46,405 nucleotides of DNA, from positions 1 to 46,405 of the forward strand of contig CAMDQN010000045.1 of NCBI GenBank assembly GCA_945905925.1, written 5' to 3'. The notes under the pieces were generated by a model. That model was not told the DNA's origin. It worked only from the letters and a program-made list of their open reading frames with translations, and searched no databases. How positions within the stretch are numbered: the first letter of the stretch is position 1; the number at the start of each line of letters is the position of its first letter. Of this stretch, positions 16,582 through 25,826 are shown one piece after another. Both the position numbers and the translations under genes were made by a program. This DNA is from Singulisphaera sp. GP187. GTDB taxonomy: Bacteria; Planctomycetota; Planctomycetia; Gemmatales; Gemmataceae.

Positions 16582-19500
16582 ATGCGCGCGAAGATGCCAA
16601 AGTCGTGGGTCGCGATCAGTCTGGCGCTTGGTGTGCTGGTTTGCGGCCTGTTGTGGCTGGCTCGCCCTCTGGAGGGGAAGCCGAACGGTAAGGGGCCGTT
16701 CAACATCACCGTTCCGAAGGTTTCGACCGATCCCGCGATCAAGTACGACTACGACATCGTCTATGTCCGCACGCCGCGAAAGGACAACAAACCGCACAGC
16801 AGTCGCTGGCCCGATGCCACACTGCCGCTGAACGTGGACGCGGGCGGCGACCTGATGCTCTTGCACCCCGACGGCACGGAGGATGTGCTGGTCGCCAGCG
16901 GCAAAGGCTCGGTGACGGACCCGTTCGTGTCCTTCGACGGCGAGTGGGTCTTCTACTCGCACTTCGAGGATCTATCAAAGCGTATCGGCCAGACCAGCGG
17001 GCCGGTGGACATCTACAAGATTCATGTGAAGACCAAGAAGGTCGTGCGCCTGACACATCAGGAGTTCACGCCCAACACCGGTGCCGCGAAGTGGGCAAAG
17101 GACTTTCGCACGCCGGAACCGGGCAAGACCACGCAGCCGTACCCGATCTGCAACCTGGGGCCGTGCCCGCTGCCGGGCGGCCGCGTGATGTTCACCAGCA
17201 ACCGCAACGGCTTCGAGATGCCGCGTGGCAACAACCTGGGTTTCAACATCCCCTTCCAACTGTTTGTGATGGATGGCGATGGCAGCAATGTGGAAATGAT
17301 CGGCCACTTGAACATCGCCAGCGCCCTGCACCCGGTGCCGCTCAAGGACGGGCGCGTGATGTTCAGTTCGCTCGAAGACCAGGGGTTCCGAAACGATCTG
17401 GACTGGGCCATCTGGAGCATCCATCCCGACGGCACGAAGTGGAATCCCATCCTGAGCGCCTACGGCGGTTCGGCCTTCCACTTCCAGACACAGCTTTCGG
17501 ACGAAAGCATCGTCGCGGCGTTCTACTACGGGGGGAAGAACGAAGGCTTCGGCACATTCGTGAAGGTGCCACCGACCCCGCAGGGGGAGCCTCCGTTCGG
17601 ACCGGCGTACAAAAACGATCCCCGGAACGGCAAGTCGATCGCCGACATCGGGAACCACGGGTTCCGGCCACACGGGCTGGAGGCGCTGACGCGTTTCGCC
17701 CACGGCGGCGACTGGCCCGCGCTCTCCTCGGTGCCCGGCAAGGACGACGCTCCGCGAATGGGTAAGGTCACTCAACCTTCGGGCGCACCGGATAATCACC
17801 TGCTCTGCACCTACTCCCCGGGCAACGCCCACTTCGCGAGCGCCCACACCGTGAAGCGGCCCGGCGAAACGCTCCTCGACGCCGGGATTTATCTGATCAA
17901 GTCCGGCAAGCCGATCGACGAACCGGCAGAGATGTTCCTCATCAGGAACAATCCCGATTACCACGAACAGTGGCCGCGATCACTTGTCCCCTACAAGCGC
18001 ATTTATGGCGTGGACGAGCCGAAGAACCTCCCGCGACTCCCCAACGATGGCAAATTGTCGAAACACCTTCCTGAAGGCACGCCGTTCGGGTTGGTCGGCA
18101 CTTCGAGCTTCTACAAGCGCGAAACCTTCCCCAATGGGATCGTCCGCCCAGGCGAAGTGACCGCGACCTGGCCCGGGAAAGGCCCGGTGCCATACCGCAA
18201 CTGGGAGGAGGGCAACTGGGGCAGTCAGGGCGCGGACGCGGGCCTCTACACCAACGATCAGATCCACGCCATCCGCATCCTGGGCATGGAACCGGCGACC
18301 GCGCGCCGCAACGGTGAGAAGGGGGGCCGGCTCTTCTACAACCACGCGCGGGAGCGATTACGCATCCTCGCGGAAATCCCGCTGCGCAAGTTCGGCGCGG
18401 ACGGTAAACAGCCGACCGACCCGGACGGAAACCCGGACACCAGTTTCCTCGCGAAGATCCCGGCCGACGTGCCGTTCACGTTCCAGACGCTCGACAAGAA
18501 CGGGATGGTGCTGAACATGGCGCAGACGTGGCACCAAGTGCGCCCCGGCGAGATTCGCAACGATTGCGGCGGCTGTCACGCACACTCGCAAAAGCCCACC
18601 GACTTCAACCTGACCGCCGCCGCGACGAAGGGATACCAGGTGTTCGACGCCGTCGTGCAAACGCCGTTGTTGACCACCAAGCAGCAGGACAAGTCCGGCA
18701 AGCAGTGGGACGTGAAGAACGAAACCGGTCTGCGATTCGAGACTCGCGTCAAGGACATCGAATTCCACCGCGACGTCAAACCAATCCTCGAACGCAGTTG
18801 CGTAGCCTGTCACACTCAGAAGTCGGAGAAGCCAGCCGGCAACCTCGTGCTGGACGACGACAAGATGCACAGGGACCACGTCGCGCACAACTTCCCCGGC
18901 ACCTACTACCGGCTGGCGAGCGACCCGAAGGCGCTCTTCGGGCACAAGCCGTTCGGCAAGGAGGGGTGGGGCGAGGGGATGCGGAAGTCGCGTTACGTTT
19001 GGGCGTTCCAGTCGCGGCGCAGTTTGCTCGTCTGGAAAATCTTCGGCGCGCGGCTCGACGGCTTCAGCAACGACGACCACCCGATGGAAGCCGTCCCCGG
19101 CGATCCCAGCAGCCTCGTGCTCAAGGGCCAACCCTACAAGCCGGGGCCCGAAAACCGCTTGCACCCCGACGTCGGCTATACGGGCAGCATCATGCCGCCA
19201 CCGGAAGCGGTGAAGGCCGGAAAGGTGAAGCCGCTCAGCGATGAGGACCGGTTGACCCTGGTGCGCTGGGTCGATCTGGGTTGCCCCATTGATCTCGATT
19301 ACGACCCGGGGCACCCCGACCAGCGCGGCTACGGCTGGATGCTCGACGACACCCGCCCCACGTTGACGCTGACCGCGCCACAGCCCGGCGCGAATCCTCC
19401 GCTGACGCGAATCCTGATCGGGATGCACGACTACAACACGGGGCTTGACTTGGAGAGCTTCGAGGTAGTCGCGGATTTCGCGGTTGACGGCACGAAGCCC

Positions 19501-19674
19501 GGCGATGATCTGGCGAAGAAGTTCAAGGCGTTGCCCGATAACCGCTGGGAGTTGCGACTCGAGAAGCCGGTCGCCGAGCTACCGAAGGGCAAACTCACCG
19601 TGTCCGTCAAGGACAAACAGGGCAACGTGACCCGCATCGAGCGCACGTTCTCGGTGACAGTCGCGGGGAGATAG
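16582..19674 (+). CDS. HzsA-like beta-propeller protein with two c-type heme motifs
   Basis: A 1030-residue protein, started at ATG 16582 behind a GGGGGG ribosome site. It has a signal or anchor helix (WVAISLALGVLVCGLLWLA). The long N-terminal half is a TolB/PD40-like propeller with repeated blades such as DYDIVYVRTPRKD, GEWVFYSHFEDL, GGRVMFTSNRNGFE and DGRVMFSSLEDQG. The C-terminal part carries two heme-attachment motifs, CGGCH (Cys662) and CVACH (Cys740), then a region with SIMPPPEAVKAGKVKPLSDE typical of planctomycete cytochromes, and a final Ig-like beta domain (about 930-1030). It resembles proteins annotated as related to hydrazine synthase alpha subunit, whose propeller also carries c-hemes. 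No HzsB/C partner lies nearby, so hydrazine synthesis is not claimed. A DUF1501 gene follows. Confidence 0.75.
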   Translation: MRAKMPKSWVAISLALGVLVCGLLWLARPLEGKPNGKGPFNITVPKVSTDPAIKYDYDIVYVRTPRKDNKPHSSRWPDATLPLNVDAGGDLMLLHPDGTEDVLVASGKGSVTDPFVSFDGEWVFYSHFEDLSKRIGQTSGPVDIYKIHVKTKKVVRLTHQEFTPNTGAAKWAKDFRTPEPGKTTQPYPICNLGPCPLPGGRVMFTSNRNGFEMPRGNNLGFNIPFQLFVMDGDGSNVEMIGHLNIASALHPVPLKDGRVMFSSLEDQGFRNDLDWAIWSIHPDGTKWNPILSAYGGSAFHFQTQLSDESIVAAFYYGGKNEGFGTFVKVPPTPQGEPPFGPAYKNDPRNGKSIADIGNHGFRPHGLEALTRFAHGGDWPALSSVPGKDDAPRMGKVTQPSGAPDNHLLCTYSPGNAHFASAHTVKRPGETLLDAGIYLIKSGKPIDEPAEMFLIRNNPDYHEQWPRSLVPYKRIYGVDEPKNLPRLPNDGKLSKHLPEGTPFGLVGTSSFYKRETFPNGIVRPGEVTATWPGKGPVPYRNWEEGNWGSQGADAGLYTNDQIHAIRILGMEPATARRNGEKGGRLFYNHARERLRILAEIPLRKFGADGKQPTDPDGNPDTSFLAKIPADVPFTFQTLDKNGMVLNMAQTWHQVRPGEIRNDCGGCHAHSQKPTDFNLTAAATKGYQVFDAVVQTPLLTTKQQDKSGKQWDVKNETGLRFETRVKDIEFHRDVKPILERSCVACHTQKSEKPAGNLVLDDDKMHRDHVAHNFPGTYYRLASDPKALFGHKPFGKEGWGEGMRKSRYVWAFQSRRSLLVWKIFGARLDGFSNDDHPMEAVPGDPSSLVLKGQPYKPGPENRLHPDVGYTGSIMPPPEAVKAGKVKPLSDEDRLTLVRWVDLGCPIDLDYDPGHPDQRGYGWMLDDTRPTLTLTAPQPGANPPLTRILIGMHDYNTGLDLESFEVVADFAVDGTKPGDDLAKKFKALPDNRWELRLEKPVAELPKGKLTVSVKDKQGNVTRIERTFSVTVAGR

Positions 19675-19732
19675 GTTTCACCGGCCAATGGCCTTCCAGC
19701 GAACAGCACTCACTCCTGCGAGCGAGGATAAG

Positions 19733-21124
19733 ATGCCAATCCGTTCCCCATCAAAGAGCGGCCGAACTACCCACAGTGGCGTGGACCGCCGGAACTTCCT
19801 ACGCATCGGCGGGCTGGGCGCGGGCGGACTTCTCTTGCCGGAGTTGCTCAGGCAGCGAGCAAGCGCCGCTCCGACCGCTCGCCCGTCGGCCGACGGCTTC
19901 GGCAGGGCGAAGTCGTGCATCCTCCTGTTCATGGGCGGCGGGCCGTCGCAACTGGCGACGTTCGACCTCAAGCCCGATGCGCCGGCGGAGGTGCGCGGCG
20001 ACTTCAAGCCGATCGCCACTGACGTTCCCGGCATCCAAATCTCGGACCACCTGCCGCTGTTGTCGCGTCAGGCGCACAAGTACGCCGTCGTGCGATCGGT
20101 GACGGACGAGTACGTCGGCGGGGCGCACGGCCAGAGCGTGTACCTCGCGCTGACCGGCCACCGAAGCCCGCGCGTGCCGGGCGACGACGTTCGCCCGTCG
20201 CCGGAAGATTATCCCTGCCTTGGTTCGGTCGTGTCGCGGTTCGGTCCCGCCGTGCAAACCATGCCCGCATTCGTGTGGCTCCTGGAGATGTACCGGCACA
20301 CGTTCGCTGGCGAGGGCGGCGGATTGCTCGGCAAACGCCACGACCCGTTCCGCGTGCTGCAAGACCCCAGCCGCCCAAACTTCGAGGTGCAAGCGCTGCG
20401 CCCACCAATGGAGATCCCGCTCGACCGACTCGATCAGCGCCGCGTCCTGCTCGACAACATCAGTAAGTCGTCGGATTCGCGATTGCGTTCCGCCGCGACT
20501 GGCACGATGGGCACGCACTACGGCCAGGTGTTCGACCTGATGAGTTCGCCGAGGTTTCACAAGGCGTTCGATCTGAAGACCGAACCTGAACGACTCCGTG
20601 AACGGTACGGCAAGACGAAGTTCGGGCAGGGCACACTGCTCGCCCGGCGCCTGGTGGAACATGGCGTGCCGCTCGTGACCGTGTACTGGAACGGACCGGA
20701 CCCGTCGAACTGGGACACGCACTACGAGGAGACCAAGCACCTGAAGGTGTTGCTCCCCCCGACCGATGCGGCGTTCTCGGCACTCCTGGATGATCTCCAG
20801 TCGCGCGGGATGCTCGACGAAACGCTCGTCGTGTGGATGGGTGAGTTCGGCCGAGCTCCGCGAATCGAGGAGAAGGGCGGTCGCGGTCACTGGGGTCGCT
20901 GTTACTCGGCGGTGTTCGCGGGTGGTGGTGTGAAAGGTGGGCAGGTACTCGGCAAGTCCGACCGCTTCGCCGCTTACCCCGCCGCGAACCCCGTTGGCCC
21001 CGCGGATCTCGTCGCCACCATCTACCACGCACTTGGCATCGAAAGCGACATCGAAGTGAACGACCATCTCGGTCGGCCGATCAAACTCTGCCTCGGTTCC
21101 GCCGTTCGCCCGCTATTCAGTTAA
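19733..21124 (+). CDS. DUF1501 protein with Tat-type signal
   Basis: A 463-residue protein. ATG 19733 is preferred to ATG 19688 because GAGGA lies five to nine bases upstream. The N terminus carries a twin-arginine signal (VDRRNFLRIGGLGAGGLLLP). DUF1501 landmarks are ILLFMGGGPSQLATFDLKP, a long central insertion, FGQGTLLARRLVEHGVPLVT, GEFGRAPRIEEKGGRGHW and VFAGGGVKGGQVLG. The fold belongs to the alkaline phosphatase/sulfatase clan. It is the third gene of the 15624-21124 operon. Immediately after its stop, the sequence restarts a DUF1501-like signal region that is truncated. Confidence 0.9.
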   Translation: MPIRSPSKSGRTTHSGVDRRNFLRIGGLGAGGLLLPELLRQRASAAPTARPSADGFGRAKSCILLFMGGGPSQLATFDLKPDAPAEVRGDFKPIATDVPGIQISDHLPLLSRQAHKYAVVRSVTDEYVGGAHGQSVYLALTGHRSPRVPGDDVRPSPEDYPCLGSVVSRFGPAVQTMPAFVWLLEMYRHTFAGEGGGLLGKRHDPFRVLQDPSRPNFEVQALRPPMEIPLDRLDQRRVLLDNISKSSDSRLRSAATGTMGTHYGQVFDLMSSPRFHKAFDLKTEPERLRERYGKTKFGQGTLLARRLVEHGVPLVTVYWNGPDPSNWDTHYEETKHLKVLLPPTDAAFSALLDDLQSRGMLDETLVVWMGEFGRAPRIEEKGGRGHWGRCYSAVFAGGGVKGGQVLGKSDRFAAYPAANPVGPADLVATIYHALGIESDIEVNDHLGRPIKLCLGSAVRPLFS

Positions 21125-21165
21125 CGTCAGAAACGGAGGACTGCCGAGTTCTCGTTCCTCGACCC

Positions 21166-21285
21166 ACGACCGGCTTCGATAGACGCGACGTCCTGCGCAT
21201 CGGTGGCCTCACGCTCGGTAGCCTGACATTGCCGGACTTATTCCAAGCCAGCCCACAACAACCTGGGCATCGCGTTGGCGGGTAA
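21166..21285 (+). pseudogene. second DUF1501 N-terminal stub
   Basis: Without a usable start codon, the plus strand encodes TTGFDRRDVLRIGGLTLG followed by SLTLPDLFQAS, a DUF1501 Tat signal region, then runs to a TAA at 21283-21285 in a frame that has already left homology. Its 3' part overlaps the TPR remnant in another frame. It lies 41 bases after the intact DUF1501 gene. Confidence 0.65.
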
Positions 21286-21622
21286 GGGCGACGCGGACGG
21301 GGCGATCACGTCAAACAAGGAGGCCATCAAACACGATCCCAAAAACGCCTTCGCCCACAACAACCTGGGCGAAATCTACCTACAGCAGAAGAAGTACGTG
21401 GAGGCGATTGCCTACGCCCGCGAGGCGATCAAGGCCAGCCCCAAGTACTAAGATGCTCACGCGCTGTTGGGGCTGGCGCTCCGTTACTCGGGCGACATTC
21501 ACGGCGCGCGCGTCGCGCTGACCGAAGCGGCGCGACTCGATCCAACGAGGTGGTCGCCCGAACTCGCGAAACTGCCACCAGCGGTTCCCGTCGCGCCAGC
21601 GCCGCGTGAGGTGAGCCGCTAA
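21251..21622 (+). pseudogene. TPR-repeat protein remnant with internal stop
   Basis: The frame from 21251 reads AHNNLGIALAGKGDADGAI, then DPKNAFAHNNLGEIYLQQ, then an in-frame TAA at 21449-21451 followed directly by DAHALLGLALRYSGDIHGA in the same frame, ending at a TAA at 21620-21622. These are three tetratricopeptide repeats of the kind found at the C terminus of planctomycete Ser/Thr kinases. The kinase part is absent and the left end is fused into the DUF1501 stub. One stop in otherwise clean sequence suggests recent decay. Confidence 0.72.
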
Positions 21623-21673
21623 CGCTCCACACGCTGCCATGACCCGCAGTCGACCCGCTCGTGGGAGCTTCCG

Positions 21674-23290
21674 TCACCCGCTCGGATGGCCGGCCGCCCA
21701 TTCTGGACGCGACCACGGTTTGCGGAACTTTGCGAACGGATCAAACCGATTGAGTTCGGCGTTTACCACGAGCGATTGCTCCAGCGTCTTCCGAACTGGT
21801 TGTGGCGCTATCGTTGCGTGATCGAATTTCGCCTGCGATGCGGAAACCGGGTGCGTTCTCAGGCGAACCGACCCGCCAAACATTTCGGCGAGTCTGTTGT
21901 CCGAGCGGTTGTTCAGATGGAAGGTGCGCAGAAGACTTGTATCGTTGGGGCACCGCCCGTCGGCATCGTCCGACGCGAACGCATCCGCGTCCGCCGGGCA
22001 ACTCGCGAAGAGTTCGTTGCCCCCCAACTCCGCCGCGGCCACGCCTTTCTTGCGGCTTCCCTTGTGGCACCTCGCACAGTTATCAAGATTCAAGCCGTTC
22101 TTGTGTTTTCGGACCATCTTTTCTGGGGTGTGTTCGTGACAGCCATAGCAGGTGTACGTCTTGTAGGCGTCTTCGCCTTTGTGGCACGTGACACACGAAC
22201 TATCCCCGCGATTCTTCCGCCCATGGGCGATCGGGAACGCGTGCTTGAAGTCGCCCAGCGTCCCGCCGGTCCACGTGCTCGTCGTGTGGCACTTGTTGCA
22301 GTCGGTCCCGAACTTGCTGCCCGCGTGAACCTTCGGCTCCACGTGGCACGACACGCAGGAGGTCGAGGTCCCCTTGAACTTGTTGTCCTTGTGGCACTGC
22401 GCGCACGTTACCGTCGTGTGCTTGCCAGTGAGTTTGAAGGCGGTCAGGTTGTGGTCGAACGTGGCGCCCGGTCCGGCGGTCGGAATCGACGCGAGCTTCC
22501 ACGTTTCGGTCGCATGACACTTCTTGCAGTCCGTGCCGAACTTGCCGAGGTGAGTCTTCGGTTCCGCGTGACACGACACGCAGGATGACGGCGTGCCCTT
22601 GAACTTGTTGTCCACGTGACACTTCTTGCAATCGACCCCCGTGTGGTGGCCCGTCAGCGGGAAGGCCGTTTGACTGTGGTCGAACGCGATGTTGCCGCTG
22701 CTTCCGGCGGCAGCGGGGAACGATGTCGTGTGCCAGGTGTTGGTCGCATGGCACTTCGCGCAGTCGGCGCCGAACTGCCCCATGTGTACCTTCGGTTCCG
22801 CGTGGCAACCGGCGCAAGTCGCAGTCGTGCCCTTGAAGGTTCTGTTGGTGTGGCACGATTTGCAATCGACCGACTGGTGCTTGCCGGTGAGCGCGAACGC
22901 GGCACAGTTGTGGTCGAAGGTGCTCAGGTCGGTGAGCGCCGCGTGTCCGCCCTTGTGTTCGGTGTGGCAGTTGCGGCACTGTTTGTTGTTGGCGAGCCGA
23001 CCGTGCAGCGTTTGGTGGCCATCGATCTGACTGCGAATGTCGGTGTGGCACGACATACACCGGTCGGCCATCGTTTCCCCGCTCCAGGGCGGGGCATGGC
23101 AGGCGGAACACTTCCCGCCCAGTTCGGCGTGTGAACTGACCCCGCCGAGTTGAACGCTGCCTCTCGGTTGTGCGTTGAGGTTGCCAGGACTGAACATCGC
23201 GCCGCCGGTCAGCGCGAGGCCCGAGCCGACGGCGCATACCGTGACCAGCACGGCGATCCGCCCCGGACTCAGATGAAGTGCCTTCGGCAT
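21674..23290 (-). CDS. 15-heme periplasmic c-type cytochrome
   Basis: A 538-residue exported protein (signal helix about 10-30; AGGTGA ribosome site before the ATG). I count 15 CxxCH motifs between Cys61 and Cys405. They fall into an N-terminal group of three, three near-identical 60-75 residue repeats of three hemes each (starting at Phe125, Phe203 and Phe278; pattern FDHxxTAFxLTGKH, then CxxCH, NKFKGT, CVSCHAEPK, GTDCKKCHA), and a C-terminal group of three (Cys366, 381, 405). Extra histidines in FDH, GKH and PKxH probably supply distal ligands. The last 130 residues (410-538) lack hemes and end WSRPEWAAGHPSG. This looks like a linear heme wire of cytochrome c3-like units. It is last in the 26390-21674 operon, 10 bases after the membrane cytochrome, which probably passes electrons to or from it. 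Confidence 0.9.
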   Translation of the reverse strand: MPKALHLSPGRIAVLVTVCAVGSGLALTGGAMFSPGNLNAQPRGSVQLGGVSSHAELGGKCSACHAPPWSGETMADRCMSCHTDIRSQIDGHQTLHGRLANNKQCRNCHTEHKGGHAALTDLSTFDHNCAAFALTGKHQSVDCKSCHTNRTFKGTTATCAGCHAEPKVHMGQFGADCAKCHATNTWHTTSFPAAAGSSGNIAFDHSQTAFPLTGHHTGVDCKKCHVDNKFKGTPSSCVSCHAEPKTHLGKFGTDCKKCHATETWKLASIPTAGPGATFDHNLTAFKLTGKHTTVTCAQCHKDNKFKGTSTSCVSCHVEPKVHAGSKFGTDCNKCHTTSTWTGGTLGDFKHAFPIAHGRKNRGDSSCVTCHKGEDAYKTYTCYGCHEHTPEKMVRKHKNGLNLDNCARCHKGSRKKGVAAAELGGNELFASCPADADAFASDDADGRCPNDTSLLRTFHLNNRSDNRLAEMFGGSVRLRTHPVSASQAKFDHATIAPQPVRKTLEQSLVVNAELNRFDPFAKFRKPWSRPEWAAGHPSG

Positions 23291-23300
23291 GAGTCACCTG

Positions 23301-24500
23301 TCAACGCACGAACGCGGTGTAATAGAGCGCCGCGGCAATGTGGACGAACGCTAGGGTAAACACCGCCGCGCCGAGCGGAATGTGCAGCACGTGCCACAGC
23401 GCGAGTAACCGCCGCGCCAGCCCGAGGGACGCGATCTGCACCTGGACGTCGTACCGCCGCATCAATAAACGTTCGAGCTGTTTCGTTCGCGCATCGGCTT
23501 TTGTCTGTGGGCGGAGTGCCCGCCGAATCCGATTGCGGTGAATCCAGCGCTGGAAACCGCGGCCCACCACCAACACCCAGCCCCTGCGCGGAATTTCTGT
23601 CGCGGTTGCGAGTGTCTCACTCTTTGCGAGGTCAATTCCATCGGCTTGCAGTTCGCGGTCGGCCTCCGCGATCTGCCCTTCCAGTTCCCGCACCGCGACT
23701 TCGGCACCGTCGATCGTTCGCGGCACCGCGGTGTAAATGTAACGGCCGATGAATCCGCTCAGGACGATCACACCTGTTAATGCCGCCAACACGCCCGCGA
23801 GTCCGTGAAAACTCCCACCCGAGTGAAGCAGAACCAGACACGGCCCCACCAGGCCGGTCACAATGTGAACCTTCAGCCAGGTACTCATCCGGCCGCGGTG
23901 GAAGTTCCGCACGCGCTTCCGAAGAGTGTACAACGTCTCCGTCGCCAACATCAGTACGAAGCCGACAATTCCGAGCGCATATCCGACCGTGCTGCTCGCG
24001 CCGGGTACACCGCGGCGGCTCAGCAGCAGGTACACGCCGGTGATAACAGCGACCGCCACCAGACCGACGAGCAGTTCGTAACTGTGCGCTCGCGGCTGCG
24101 CGCGCGGTAACCGCGGCGCGACCGGTGGTGGCGGAGGCAAGTCGAACGGAGCCTGCTGTTCCGACTCGGGGAGCAATGACGCCGCTTGCGGCTTCGCGAG
24201 CGATTCAGCGAACAACCCGCGAACCTTCCCGGCTTCGACCCACTTGGTCGAACTCCCTTTCCGCACGAAGTCGGTCGGGAGCAGTTGCCCGGCTTCGGCC
24301 ATCTGTTTCAGTTCAGCGGACGACGCACGCCCGGCTTGCACCCCGCCGCGCGTGTAATACCAGCCTTCTTCCTCGCGCGCGGGTGGAGTTCCCGCGCCCG
24401 CGTCTACTTCCGCGCCGCAATTCGGGCACAACTCCACTCCGCCCGACATCGGGAGGAAGGAGTTCTTGCACTGCGGACACGTGATCTTGCCGCCCCCCAT
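23301..24500 (-). CDS. zinc ribbon - GYF_2 - membrane b-type cytochrome
   Basis: A 399-residue membrane protein. Residues 8-28 form a zinc ribbon (Cys8, 11, 25, 28). Residues 46-98 form a GYF_2-like domain (EGWYYTRGGVQAGRAS to KWVEAGKVRGLF). A Pro-rich linker (116-136) leads to about five membrane helices (141-161, 171-191, 211-228, 231-256, 365-395). Histidines inside or at the ends of the helices, His212, His226, His232 and His370, His373, His387, are candidate bis-His b-heme ligands, as in cytochrome b561-type proteins. A charged loop of about 105 residues with a helical stretch (262-300) separates the fourth and fifth helices. The N-terminal domains should face the cytoplasm. The gene starts three bases after the oxidoreductase stop and ends ten bases before the 15-heme cytochrome, so it is the membrane step of the chain. 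Confidence 0.83.
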   Translation of the reverse strand: MGGGKITCPQCKNSFLPMSGGVELCPNCGAEVDAGAGTPPAREEEGWYYTRGGVQAGRASSAELKQMAEAGQLLPTDFVRKGSSTKWVEAGKVRGLFAESLAKPQAASLLPESEQQAPFDLPPPPPVAPRLPRAQPRAHSYELLVGLVAVAVITGVYLLLSRRGVPGASSTVGYALGIVGFVLMLATETLYTLRKRVRNFHRGRMSTWLKVHIVTGLVGPCLVLLHSGGSFHGLAGVLAALTGVIVLSGFIGRYIYTAVPRTIDGAEVAVRELEGQIAEADRELQADGIDLAKSETLATATEIPRRGWVLVVGRGFQRWIHRNRIRRALRPQTKADARTKQLERLLMRRYDVQVQIASLGLARRLLALWHVLHIPLGAAVFTLAFVHIAAALYYTAFVR

Positions 24501-24503
24501 AGC

Positions 24504-25817
24504 CTAACTCGGTACGCGCGTCTGTTCCCACTGTCGGTAGAAGCCCGCGAGGTGGGCCATCGCGTTCGCGCCCCGGAGTGCGTCACGAACCGGCGTGATG
24601 TCCGCCTTGCCGAGGATGAGCTTCTGGAGCGGGCGCGACCACGTCTGATCTCCCATGACAAGCGCGCCCGCGATGGTCCGCTCACCGATGATCAACCGAA
24701 CCCGGTTCACGTCGTCCTGTTCGCTGAGAACCCACGACTTCGGCACAATCCGCCACGCCTCACTTTCGCCGCGCGTGATCGCGACGAGGTCTTCGTTCTT
24801 TCCGCTACCGACGGCGCCGATGATCGTGACCTTCAAGCCCGTCATCTGTGTGACGTTGAACGGCACGCTCTTCGTGTACGCGATGCCCGCACCCGTCATG
24901 TTCGCGCCCGCGATTCGACCCTGTGTCAGTGCGGTCGGCCAGAGTACGTCGAGCGTGGGTTTGCCGCTTGCCGGGTCGAAGACTTCCGCGACATCGCCGG
25001 CCGCGAAGACATCCGTCGCGCTCGTCTGGAGGTACTCATTCACGATCACACCGCGATCGACTTTCAAGCCGGCTTGACGTGCGAGGTCCGCTCTCGGCTT
25101 CACGCCGATCGCGACCCCGATCACATCGCACGCGATTGTTTCCCCCCCCGCCGTTTCGACACGGGCGACGCGGTTGCGCCGCGCGCCGACGTGCGTGATC
25201 TGTGTGTTCAGGTGAACCGTGACACCTTCTTCGCGGAGCCGGTGCAGGACGATGTTCGATTCCGTTTCGTCGAGTACGTCGGCCATGTAACGGATGCCGC
25301 GAAGGAAATAATGTACGGTCATGCCGCGAGCGCGAAGTCCTTCGACCAGTTCGAGCGCGGTGACACCGCCACCGACAACCACCGCCGCTCGGCCGCGCCC
25401 GGTCTGACCGATGATGTGCCGGGTATCGTCGAGTGAGTCCAGTTTCACCACACCGAACAGGTCACCACCGGGGAACGGTGCGGGCACCGCGACCGCACCG
25501 GTCGCGAGCAGCAACCGGTCGAAGCTGAGCCGGGAGCCGTCGTCGAGGAGCAGTTCGTGTTCCGGGCAGAGAATGTTTTCGACGTTGGCCGCGACGCGTT
25601 CGAGTTTGATCGCGCGCACGTCGTCGGGGTTGCGCACCGCGAGTTGCTTCTCCGGGATGTCGCCGCGGAGCAGGTACGCGAGACCTGGGCGCGAGTAGAA
25701 GTTGTGCGCCTCCGCGCTGACCATTGTGATGCGTGCGGCCGGATCGCGTGCGCGGATGGATTCGGCCGCCGCGAGACCGGCAATGCCCGACCCGATGATG
25801 ACGTGCCTCGTGGCCAT
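24504..25817 (-). CDS. FAD/NAD(P)-dependent oxidoreductase of the ferredoxin/nitrite-reductase type
   Basis: A 437-residue class-I pyridine-nucleotide-disulfide-like flavoprotein. The FAD dinucleotide motif is GSGIAG (8-13), the NAD(P) motif is VVVGGGVTALE (about 146-156), and the C-terminal FAD motif is DVFAAGDVAE (about 269-278). No CxxxxC redox-active disulfide is present, so it is closer to the rubredoxin/ferredoxin reductases and the NirB N-terminal domain than to thioredoxin reductase. It is cytoplasmic (no signal). It lies nine bases after the ferredoxin gene and three bases before the cytochrome b gene. The likely task is moving electrons between NAD(P)H and the ferredoxin or cytochrome b; direction is not readable from sequence. 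Confidence 0.9.
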   Translation of the reverse strand: MATRHVIIGSGIAGLAAAESIRARDPAARITMVSAEAHNFYSRPGLAYLLRGDIPEKQLAVRNPDDVRAIKLERVAANVENILCPEHELLLDDGSRLSFDRLLLATGAVAVPAPFPGGDLFGVVKLDSLDDTRHIIGQTGRGRAAVVVGGGVTALELVEGLRARGMTVHYFLRGIRYMADVLDETESNIVLHRLREEGVTVHLNTQITHVGARRNRVARVETAGGETIACDVIGVAIGVKPRADLARQAGLKVDRGVIVNEYLQTSATDVFAAGDVAEVFDPASGKPTLDVLWPTALTQGRIAGANMTGAGIAYTKSVPFNVTQMTGLKVTIIGAVGSGKNEDLVAITRGESEAWRIVPKSWVLSEQDDVNRVRLIIGERTIAGALVMGDQTWSRPLQKLILGKADITPVRDALRGANAMAHLAGFYRQWEQTRVPS

Positions 25818-25826
25818 CGGGCGGCT

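Noticed and set aside
16582-19674. Hydrazine synthase (anammox) function
   Set aside because: Only the propeller/heme resemblance exists; no HzsB/C-type gene lies nearby, and similar propellers are common in non-anammox planctomycetes.
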